Part shown: positions 1 to 9,010 of the stretch, piece by piece
Layout of the letters: each line of letters starts with the position of its first letter
Position numbering within the stretch: the first letter of the stretch is position 1
Source of the DNA: Vandiemenella viatica
Taxonomy: Eukaryota > Arthropoda > Insecta > Orthoptera > Morabidae
Length of the DNA stretch: 64,000 bases
Assembly (NCBI GenBank): GCA_031002005.1
Contig: JARYHS010006929.1
Span: 1-64,000 of the forward strand
Direction: 5' to 3'
The notes under the pieces: generated by a model
Told to the model about the DNA's origin: nothing
What the model saw: only the letters and a program-made list of their open reading frames with translations
Database searches by the model: none
Position numbers and translations under genes: made by a program

Positions 1-207
1 GCGAACAATCAAAACAAAAGAAACGACCTGTGTGAGCAAAGCCATATGGTTCAACTTAATCTAAAAATACAAAGGAGAACTTACAAACTAAACAGTAGTA
101 AAAATTAGTAGATTACCAGAAAAATTAAATAAAAGAAATAGCAAATGCTACTTATTGTCAAAATCTGAAGATAGGCAGGTTACAAGAAAAAAATAAAAAT
201 TATACAT
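1..207 (-). other. 3' UTR fragment of LTR element E4, left of the E2 insertion
   Basis: A+T-rich DNA without a credible ORF. It is assigned to E4 because it ends in ACAT (204-207) directly before the E2 LTR, and the same ACAT follows the other E2 end at 24474. The two flanks were therefore one sequence before E2 arrived. The right flank carries the family's 3' UTR hairpins, so this piece is most likely the continuation toward E4's 3' LTR outside the window. Confidence 0.5.
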
Positions 208-2113
208 TGTAAGGACAAAGGCCGATACCGGGGTAGAGTATCGCCTATGTGCCTTAACTTACTCTCTTGATCACACCTCCCAGTCTGATGAAAAACTGTT
301 GAATACTTTAATTTAATTTGACCATGTTGCCAGGATACAACTAGAACGCTACAGGTCGCCACAATATTTGAAGACCCCAAATATTGAAAAGGTATTACAG
401 CAGCTACAGAAATAAAACAGTTCACTTTTCCGAAAATTCTTCAAGTTTATTTAGAATGAAATTCAAAGTTCAAACAGCATTCTTAAGTTGCTTAGGCAAT
501 CGAACAATCGTTCCAAAAATCACAGATTATGGAGAGAAGTAGAGACCGACCAACACCCCGTTGAAAATTAAAAGTTTATGTTAAGTAAACAAATGCCACA
601 CCCCGATCATGTTCCATGATGGCCGACCCCGGTAGTGCCAACTGAAGACCTGAGCTACCAACCTAAGTCGGAGTTGCCAACCTACCAACGCACACGCTTA
701 TAACATCTTATTAGCACGACTTCAACCCGGAAAGAGAATACAGAATAGAATCGAATCGAATGGCGTCTTCACAAGGCGACCTAATTTATACCTTCGCTGA
801 CGTCACAGCCAGAACACAACTTTCTTCTAACACCTCTACAATTTAGATCAGAAATATCTCAGTAACTAAACAGTTATCCAAAACTTTAGGTGTGACAGTG
901 TTTCGACATATTTAATTGTGAAATAATGGATATTTAGTGAATAATTTTAAGCATCTGGTTTAAAAGTTGTAAGTGTAGGAGTGAACTATTTCTCTACTCT
1001 GGGGAATTACTATTGTTCGAGAGTCTTCTATATTTCGTCATTTTATTAATGCCACAATTTATGCAAATTATATTATTATCACCGTTTTCTACTAAAATTC
1101 CTGAGTTTATTGGTGTAATTTTTATTAAGATTGGTGCAGGTAAAGTTTAACTACGACGTAACCAAAGTGCAATTTCCGTTTTAATTTTATAACTTTATTT
1201 CTGTTATTTTTATCGCAAATATAAAATTACCACAAGATTCTCTGAATTAAATTACATATTCTGAAAGTTATCTCATCTCTGTACCTACTTTAGGTCGGTC
1301 GAAATTAATTTCTAAGTTGACCTCATGGTCGTGATGAAAACTAAATTTTAAGGTCTCTATAAAATCGGTTCTATTACTTGGAATTACTTGAAATTATTAT
1401 ATGTGATATTAGATTTTTAGTTCTTTCCAGAAATCTACTTTTTATTTCGAATGTTCTCTAGGATTTTGAGATAAAAAATTATTAAAAGTGCAGAGTATCT
1501 AATGAAGTATAAAAATTGATTTAAGTTATTTAAACGTTCAGAAACTACGAAATTTTAGTGAATTTATATTTTAATTGCATGATTACTTCCCTACAATTAC
1601 TTTATTTTGTTCGAAAGTGTGTGAAAACAGTGAAATGCCAAATATTAGAAATTGCTTGTGTACTAAACTGGATTATTTTGGATTATCACATTTAAGGTTA
1701 GTAAAAGGTGTTAACATCATTACTGAAAATTAGTATAGTTGGATTATTAAGTATTGAGTTGCTTTCTTGCTCCTAAATTGGTTTAAAATGACAAAATGCT
1801 CCCCAGTTAGAAGTTCATAATTACAAAGTTGGATTACTGATGATTATTTAATTTCAGTTGATTTAAAGTTTATTTATTATCATTCAAAGTTTATATTCGG
1901 CGTTTAGCAACTACTGAAAGTCTTTACTGCATTCAAATTGGTTTAGAAACTGTAAAGTTAACCTATATCAAAATCTATTATTCGAAATTGAACTTGTGGG
2001 ATTTAATCTATTTCCTCCCAAGCTGATGTTTTCTTTTTTATATAGAAGGTTTATTTAGGGCTTTTATTTAATTTTGAATACTTTTATTGTTTCTAAAGGG
2101 GTTTATTTAGTGT
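208..2113 (-). repeat. 3' LTR of E2, U5-side part
   Basis: This aligns nearly base for base with 22599-24330 and, more distantly, with the solo LTR at 39449-42587. The LTR resumes at 16257 after the 14.1-kb E1 insertion; the last four bases here (GTGT, 2110-2113) are repeated at 16257-16260. The outer U5 (219-388) matches the solo LTR but not E2's own 5' LTR. Confidence 0.88.
780..805 (-). promoter_or_regulatory. CRE-like TGACGTCA and TATA box in the E2-family LTR
   Basis: The palindrome TGACGTCA (798-805) is the consensus cAMP-response/ATF site. On the minus strand it is followed about ten bases later by TATAAATT, the order expected for a promoter driving the element. The 8-mer is also present in the 5' LTR at 23006-23013 and in the diverged solo LTR at 41147-41154. 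Function is inferred from motif and position only. Confidence 0.5.
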
Positions 2114-3820
2114 TGTAAGACAAATGGCTTGTGCTGGGGTTGGTACACAAACTGCATCTTAACTTTGATCGTGCAAACCTAATGAATTGCAGTACTAAGT
2201 TCTTCACACAGTCGCCACCATAGTTTTGACCAGAAACTAAGGAAAAGGTTCAAGTTCAATGATAAAAGTTCACTTCTGATATGATGAGTATATTCTTCAA
2301 AACATTACAAAGTTAAAGTACTGCATAGGCATTCAGACAACTTCTCCAAATTTAATTTTACAGATTCGACTGACCACTCGAGCACGACCGAAACCCCACG
2401 TTACTATTACTTCTCAATTACATGAATCTTCAGAATAAAACTTCCCTAAGCTGACAAAATTTCTACTTGATGTTGAACAAACTAAAAGTTTGCCGCGCCA
2501 CGAGCCAAGAGCTAGCCACCCGACATAACGCGCCTACACTGAACAACTGCTGCTTCTAGAATGCGCTCCCTTAGGCTGTGGAGGGGATATATTTATAGGA
2601 TCGGACCGTGTGAACTTCCTTGTCTTGACTTTCCCAAGGATTTGATGCGATAGCTGATCAGTTCCTGACAACTGTTGCGAAATCCAATTTGATCATGACA
2701 GTAAAATTAATCCTAGCTCTCTGAAATCTTGATAGTAGCAAGATATTATTACAAACGTCGAATTAAGTTATTATAAAAAATGTTGTTACTTTAATAGTTT
2801 AGCCAGAAAAGAGTCGTAAAGATGTGATTGCCATAACTACCGAAATATTACTTCTATCGAGCTGAAACAAATTTAATTCTATTCTCCTATTGCTCATCTA
2901 TTACCTGATTTCAAATAAAGAATTTTACCTATTTTTTAAAATGGTCTAAAACTCGAAAATAAAATTTAATGTCTTGAAATATTTCGAATATTGACTTGAA
3001 AATACCTCTAAACAAATTTCCCTAATGAAAAACTATTACTGTAAAAATTTGGAATCTCTAAGTTAATTCCCTGATTTATTACGAATTTTTGTAGATATCA
3101 CCCTCGGCGAATGTCGAGCGATTGCATCATTGCTTACTCGCGCCAAAACCCATTTTATTTTATTACTATAAAATGCTTTAATATTTTGAAATGAATCTTT
3201 TACAGAAGTCTTTAATTTTAAATAAACTTTACTCTGAATATAATTTCTTTTCATGAATCACCAAAAAAGACTATATCAAATTATATTCAAAAACGATCTT
3301 TAGGTTACATGAATCTTTCTAAAACTTTAATATGTTATCTAAACCGAAATTACGATACTTTATCTCTATCACTTGACTTCTTAACTGTTTTCCTGATAGC
3401 TAAATGCTTCGTGTTTAGAGTGGAAAAATTACGTGATAAAATTCAAAACCGGCAAATCACTTTCAAACATATTCAGACTCTAAGTAAGATCTTTTAATAA
3501 CAAAACTAATTATCTACTGGCTATATATCTACCTAAACATCTTTTAAACTAACGAAATATCTTGGTTTATTGAAACTAAATGAAAGTCAAACACTACCTA
3601 TACAAATCTGAGGTTAAGTTTCTGATCAGCTGTTTAAATGAATTTAACTATTGAATTTACTGCTTATACTTGAACAAATACTTATTTAGGACATATTACT
3701 GGGAAATATTATCAAAAATTAACTATAAAAATGTCTTTAAAAGGGTGGTCCCATATACTTCAACTGAACCTGCTATCTCAGCAACTAATTTCGTTATGCG
3801 AAATTCTAAGATGTGTTACA
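2114..3820 (-). repeat. 3' LTR of E1 (about 1.7 kb)
   Basis: It begins TGTAAGAC, ends GTGTTACA and is followed by the pyrimidine run that is the polypurine tract on the element strand. From about 2496 onward it is nearly identical to the 5' LTR (14926-16256). The outer 370 bases resemble the 3' LTR of E3 at 42591 but not E1's own 5' LTR. A minus-strand TATAAAT (2591-2597) is the likely core promoter motif. Small ORFs within it have no supporting signal. Confidence 0.88.
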
Positions 3821-3832
3821 TGCCCCCCGAAG
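3821..3832 (-). promoter_or_regulatory. polypurine tract of E1
   Basis: Read on the minus strand this is CTTCGGGGGGCA immediately before the 3' LTR, the position where plus-strand DNA synthesis is primed. E2 (16410-16422) and E3 (44350-44362) have the equivalent tract with seven Gs at the same place. Confidence 0.7.
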
Positions 3833-3895
3833 ATTGAAGTTATTTTCCAAAGAAAACTGACTGAAATCTTGAAAACCTTAGGTGGTGCAAGACTA

Positions 3896-5323
3896 CACAG
3901 ACGGAAAAAAAAATCCCAACACCAAGAAAAAATTATTGTAGAGTAATGAAATTTGGACAATGCATTTGTCAAGTTAACATGTTTAATTGATTAAATTTTC
4001 AAGATCACAGGTTAATTTAAGCTCAAGAAAATGCATTTCAAATGTGAAATACTGTTAAATTAATAGCCGGTGTAACCTCCAGAATTTTGAATGCAAGCCT
4101 GCAAACGTGAATGCATTGTGTCATACAGGTTTCGAATGTCACTTTGTGGTATGGAGTTCCATGCTTGTTGTACTTGTGCTGTCAATACTGGGACGGTCAG
4201 TGCTGGCTGTGGATGATGCTGGAGTTGTCGTCCAATGATATCCCATACGTGTTCAATTGGAGACAGATCTGGTGATCTCGCAGGCCAAGGTAACATGTCG
4301 ACACTCTGTAGAGCACGTTGCGAGACAACAGCGGTATGAGGGCGAGCGTTATCCTGTTGAAAAACTCCCCCTTGAATGCTGTTCATGAATGGCAGCACTA
4401 CAGGTTGAATTACCAGACTGACGTACAAATTTGCAGTCAGTGTGTTTGGTATAACCACAAGAGTGCTCCTGCTGTCATAGGAAATTGCTCCCCAGACCAT
4501 GACTCCAGGTGTAGGTCCAGTGTGTCTAGGCCGCAGACAGTTTGGTTGCAGGCGTTCCCCTGGCCTCCTTCTGACCAACACTCGGCCATCACTGGCACCA
4601 AGGCAGAACCTGCTTTCATCAGAAAACACAACAGATCTCCACTCCGTCCTCCAATGAGCTCTGGCTTGACACCACTGGAGTCGCAAACGGCGATGGCTTG
4701 TAGTCAGTGGAATGCACGCTACAGGGCGCCTGGCTCGGAGCTGTCCTTGAAGTAACCGATTTCTAACAGTTCGTTGTGTCACTGTGGTACCAACTGCAGC
4801 TCGAATTTCTGCCGCAGACGCAGTACGATGCGCCACAGCTGTACGCCGAATACGGCGGTCTTCCCTCTCAGTAGTGCCACGTGGCCTCCCGGAACCCGGT
4901 CTTCTTGAGGCAGTACCATCCCTTGACCACTGCACCCAACAATCATGCACAGTGGATACATTCCGGCCAAGTCTTTCTGCAATATCGCGAAAAGAAAATC
5001 CACCTTCTCGTAGCCCTATTACACGACCTCGTTCAAACTCGGTGAGCTGTTGATAATGGCTTCTTCGTCTTCTTAAAGGCATTCTTGGCTAACATCAACT
5101 CACTATGTCAAATCTCAGCGGTAAATAACGTTCACAAACTTTACAGCGCGTATTTAAAGCAAACCTGATTTGCAAGCTCTGAGTAGCGCTACTAGCGCCA
5201 CACTTATGCGCGAAGCGCGAAATTTGAATCGATGTCATCTTTCAGATGTATAAACACGCCTACCAAATTTCGTTTATCTAACACAAGTCTTTCTTGGTGT
5301 TGGGATTTTTTTTTCCGTCTGTG
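3896..5323 (-). mobile_element. Tc1-like transposon, complete, TA target site
   Basis: The first and last 34 bases are perfect inverted repeats starting CACAGACGG and continuing with nine A and TCCCAACACCAAG; weaker similarity extends further inward. TA flanks both ends (3894-3895, 5324-5325). The related element E3 shows the empty site at 44425-44426, where one TA lies in otherwise matching sequence, so the boundaries are certain. The element is 1428 bp with one transposase ORF. Confidence 0.96.
4060..5082 (-). CDS. Tc1-family transposase, full length
   Basis: A 340-residue uninterrupted ORF of the length usual for Tc1 transposases, which cut and paste the element at TA sites. The N-terminal third has paired helix-turn-helix DNA-binding regions (LTEFERGRVIGLREGG; GRNVSTVHDCWVQW) with a GSGRPRG linker between them. 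The catalytic triad is D in VVFSDESRF, D in FQQDNARPH and E in SPDLSPIEHVWD. I count 32 residues between the second D and the E, against 34 in classical Tc1; this shorter spacing is familiar in arthropod copies with this type of C-terminus. The start is the first ATG, ahead of a basic stretch. Perfect inverted repeats and an intact frame make recent or current activity plausible. Confidence 0.93.
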   Translation of the reverse strand: MPLRRRRSHYQQLTEFERGRVIGLREGGFSFRDIAERLGRNVSTVHDCWVQWSRDGTASRRPGSGRPRGTTEREDRRIRRTAVAHRTASAAEIRAAVGTTVTQRTVRNRLLQGQLRARRPVACIPLTTSHRRLRLQWCQARAHWRTEWRSVVFSDESRFCLGASDGRVLVRRRPGERLQPNCLRPRHTGPTPGVMVWGAISYDSRSTLVVIPNTLTANLYVSLVIQPVVLPFMNSIQGGVFQQDNARPHTAVVSQRALQSVDMLPWPARSPDLSPIEHVWDIIGRQLQHHPQPALTVPVLTAQVQQAWNSIPQSDIRNLYDTMHSRLQACIQNSGGYTGY

Positions 5324-5687
5324 TAAAATCCCCTTATTCTACCTACTTCGTGGGTTGGTCGGCCCAGTCATACTTCCTTTCATTCATTCTCACTCATACT
5401 TGTATCAAAATTATCATATTAATATACCAAAATGTTATCAAAAATTCAAAATTACACAAAAATCATAAATATGAAATCATCAAAATCTTCAAAAATCTTA
5501 AATTCTACAACATTTGTTTACATTTGTCTACATAAAAATGAAATATTTGTCAATTGTTTTCATAAATGTTCAGTTTTTAACTGTTCTTTGTTTCCTTATT
5601 CTATTTTACAAAAATACTCAAAAAATTCACTTTGTTCACTGCACAATAAATGTGTCCATTTTATCTGTTTTGTTCTGTTTCATTAAC

Positions 5688-5859
5688 AACTCCCTAAATG
5701 GGCTAAAAGCCATGTCCTGTCATGGGAGTAGACCATATGTGTGGGGCAAAAACGAATACAAAACAACGCCCCCAAGCTGTGTCTGCCGAGTGCACAAGTC
5801 CCTGGCGTCTGACGCAGCAGATGCACCAAAGGACCTCGGTCAGTCAGCTGGTCTGAAAC
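5688..5859 (-). other. conserved 3' UTR block of E1
   Basis: Begins AACTCCCTAAATGGG and ends near CAGCTGGTCTGAAAC. The same ordered motifs occur in E3 (44829-45000) and, more diverged, in E2 (17108-17285), while the surrounding UTR is much less alike. No frame is open in all copies, so RNA- or DNA-level function is more likely than coding. Confidence 0.5.
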
Positions 5860-6448
5860 ATAAAAACCAAAAAAAACAAGTGCATGAGTTACCTATCATG
5901 AAATATCTACATAATAACTTACAAGAAATAGTAAATAACATACAAATAGTATAATACAAAGAGTATACATTATAGTAATACAAAATGATTACAAAAGAGT
6001 GATTAGAATAAAGTTTCAAAAGTTGAGAAAAATAATAATCATTGAAAAACGACAAGAATATGAATGGATTATTTACTCATTACAAAATCAAGAGTTAAAT
6101 ACAATATGCTAAGAGAAAAATATCTTTCAAAATAAAGTTGAGAAACATCAAAATTTCTAAATACAGCATGAAGTGCTTGAAAACGTATTAACTGGTTTAT
6201 TAGTCATACATAATATTGGAAACATAGTAGAATATAATAGCATGAAAAAATCTTATAGGGGGTAATCCTAACTTAAATACTAGGCACAAAATAATGTGTG
6301 TACTAAAAGGTCATTTCTTAGAATGTCTCTGTCACTATTATCTGACATATGCATTTGAGAATACAAAAGTAAATCACTGTTTACCGAAAGGGTATCTTAA
6401 ACTAAATTACATAAATAAGTAACAATAAAAGTAGAGAATCAATGTTAA

Positions 6449-6547
6449 GGAAACTCTGTTTCCAATCAGCAGTACACTGCTGCTTACAAAATGTCTAACT
6501 GTTAAAAGTAACACAACACAGTTGTGTAGGTACCAGTACACTGGTAC
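6449..6547 (-). promoter_or_regulatory. hairpin array in the E1 3' UTR
   Basis: Four perfect short inverted repeats in 99 bases: GGAAAC-TCT-GTTTCC (6449-6463), CAGCAG-TACA-CTGCTG (6467-6482), ACACAAC-ACA-GTTGTGT (6511-6527) and GTACCAG-TACA-CTGGTAC (6530-6547). On the element strand the loops of the second and fourth read TGTA. The same four occur in the same order in E2, E3 and E4 with compensating stem changes. Role unknown; packaging, export, translation or 3' end formation are all possible. Confidence 0.7.
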
Positions 6548-7727
6548 AGGTGTTTTATCAAAATAGGTCAATGTATAATAAAGTATTATAATGGGAAGGA
6601 AAGCCTGTAGCTAACCTATATACAAAGTATCAAAGGGAATATAAATACCGCATGTAAAAGTTACATGGAAAAGTGTCAAGGGTCAACCTAAGTTGATTGT
6701 CATGGAATGTGTGTGTACTCACAAGGTTGTCAGCTGTTAGCTGAATAAAATGGTATTTATATTATGTCCAAGTTTAGTTATTCTATAGATTGGTGAACCT
6801 TCTATTTGTGTAATAGAGTTCTTAGTAGTGTGTCAAATCTAGGAATGTCCTCATGTAGGGTATGGGAGCAAAAAGTGCTTCTCCCTAATGTCAAGTTAAA
6901 TGGTACAATAAATCAATGGCCTGGATACACGTTATGATAAATGTATTATGCCTTTATATTATTCTAATGGTGGATATTAAGAGTACATTGTGTGGGATGA
7001 AATTTTCTTATGTGTGTCCTCCAATATTGTAGTATAATGTTCCTCTATGCATCCAAATGTGTATTGAACTTTACTGAACATATATATATGTTTATCTACC
7101 CATGCTTCCCCTAAGAGAAGGACTTCAAACCTATAACCTGTGTTTTTGGGAAGGTAATTAATTCAGGTATATGAAGTTCATTATAGGCTGGTCCTCCAAA
7201 AGCTTAGTAAGGGGGGGGGGGGGAAGTTCATGGTAAAGTTCATCATATACTAAAAATTGAAATCATGGCACTTGAAAAGGGATATTGCTATTATTAAAAC
7301 AGAAAAAATATGGAGGACTACAAAGGAGTAGAAAATAATCATATCATGTAGCCTTTTTAAAGATAAAATATTATAAAAATCCCACCAGAAAGATATAAAA
7401 ATGGCAAATTGAAAACATTGACTCACTCCCAACGCCAGAGGTGTTGACCATGTGCAGTAGTAATTGTTGTTGGCTATTGTGGAGAGAAAGCCTTCCTCCG
7501 ATGCATTACGTTGGGGGAGTCAGATGATTGAGGAAAAACGTGTAGGCCAAAGAAAAATTTGTATCTCGGTGATTTTAGTGGAAAAAAAGAAGGATGAAAA
7601 AGGTAGGGTGTTTGAGGGATATGAGGGGTGAGGAAAGAAAAAGGTGCAAGGATAAAGGTGAGATTGCCCCGGAAAAGGAAGGAAGTAAAGGCAATCACAG
7701 CTGGGGACCTCGTGGATGCCAGCCCAC

Positions 7728-7747
7728 GCACGTCAAGTTGTACGTGC
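7728..7747 (-). promoter_or_regulatory. hairpin just downstream of E1 pol
   Basis: GCACGT and ACGTGC are separated by eight bases and lie about 15 bases beyond the integrase stop. E3 has the same stem (46744-46763). The more distant E5 has CGTGC/GCACG with a five-base loop at the equivalent place (57083-57097). Confidence 0.45.
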
Positions 7748-7763
7748 CCCTGAGGGTGTAGTG

Positions 7764-9010
7764 TTAAGTTAGCTCTACAGGTGTTTGGTCAGTAGTTGTG
7801 TAAAAGGGTTTCAGAGCTGACACATGATATTGTCCTTTAAATCTATTAGTATCAGGATGGACTAATGTATAATTGTTGATATTCTGAACCCTAGAAATTC
7901 TGAATGGACCTTCATACAGTGGAAAAAATTTTCTTGTCTCTTCATTTATTGCTGAGGATTTCATATGTTTTTGCACAAGTACTAAATCCCCAATATTGTA
8001 TGAGGTATGTCTAATTTTTTGATCATGTCGTGCCTTTCTTTGCTCCGCTTTCTTCATTAATTGTTGTAATGCCACCTTTAAAGACTGTTCATATGAGATA
8101 GTATGTTTTGTTGGAAAGTCAATTAACTCCGGTATAAAATGTGGTGGTCTTCTACCAAATATTATTTCAAATGGAGACAAAGATGTGGAGGAATGAGGTA
8201 AAGAATTTAAAACGTCCTCAATCTGTGGTATTTGAAAGGCCCAACTTTTATGGTTTTCATTGCAATAAGTGCGAAACCATCTCCCTAGCTCACGCATTAC
8301 ACGCTCAACAGGATTAGCTTCGGGATGGTAGTATGCTGTCTTAGTGGTTTAATTTGTAAAGATTGCAAATAATTATTCCATTTCTGACTTGAAAACTGAG
8401 GTCCATTGTCAGTAATCACAGCCAGTGGGTGTCCTACTTGGGGTATGAAATGTTGAGAAATCTTTCCAAAAATGACTTCTGTTGTAGCCCTTTTGATAGG
8501 ATATAGTTTAACAAATTTAGAAAAAACATCCATAATCACACAAAGATGTATCACTCCTCCCCTTGATCTAGGAAGCGGTCCAAACAAATCAAGTGATACT
8601 AGTTGTAGGGGCTTGGTAGGAATAATAGGTTGGAGCTCTCCTGCTCTTTGTACAGTATCTATCTTGTTTAACTGGCATAATTTGCAAGGTGTCAAAATTC
8701 TCTTAATCCACTTTAATAAGTTTGGATAATATACATATTGGTTTAGAATTTGAAAACACTTCTGTGGTCCACAGTGACCATGACTTAAGTGCTGGTATTG
8801 GATTAATGGTTCTAACAAATGCTCTGGAATGCACAACTTCCACCAATCTGTTAATGCATTAGATCGTTGAAAAAGAACACCATTTTTAATGCAATAATAA
8901 GTGTGGAGCTTATCTGTGTGTTCTACCTGCTGTAACCTGTTAGTTATCATTTTGAGAGTGGGGTCTAATGTTTGTTCATGACTCATAGATTTTAAAGCAC
9001 TCCTAGTTTC
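7764..9010 (-). pseudogene. E1 integrase (pol C-terminal part), frameshifted
   Basis: Encodes a Ty3/Gypsy integrase, which inserts the element's DNA. It has an HHCC zinc-binding region (HGHCGPQKC, then CKLCQ), the catalytic core with D in LDLFGPLP and D in ITDNGPQF, the third acidic residue shortly before MRELGRWFRTYC, and a C-terminal domain (IGDLVLVQKH; YHVSALKPF). It is split from RNase H by an extra base in a run of six A near 9011-9016, and inside the core by a one-base loss near 8340, judged by comparison with E3. The frames are therefore 8297-9019 and 7764-8297. Sequencing error in the homopolymer is possible. Confidence 0.85.

Larger units (their letters stand above)
5326..7763 (-). 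other. 3' UTR of E1 (noncoding, structured)
   Basis: About 2.4 kb between the integrase stop and the Tc1 insertion, matched over its length by E3 (44427-46788). It contains a conserved block (5688-5859) also found in E2 and E3, the hairpin array (6449-6547), a run of 13 G (7211-7223) and a hairpin just after pol (7728-7747). A GTG-initiated 85-codon frame at 7474-7731 was considered and not accepted as a gene. Confidence 0.7.

Noticed and set aside
3309..3497. 62-codon ORF repeated identically at 15745-15933
   Set aside because: The identity is explained by the two LTRs of E1; it is broken in the E3 LTR and has no coding signature.
4318..4755. 145-codon plus-strand ORF inside the Tc1 element
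   Set aside because: Antisense shadow of the transposase gene.
7474..7731. Possible third ORF (envelope-like) after pol in E1, with a 139-codon version in E3 (46328-46747)
   Set aside because: Starts with GTG, not ATG; the E3 extension depends on a variable run of C; E5 has a stop directly before the equivalent peptide. Similarity is better explained by conserved DNA/RNA.
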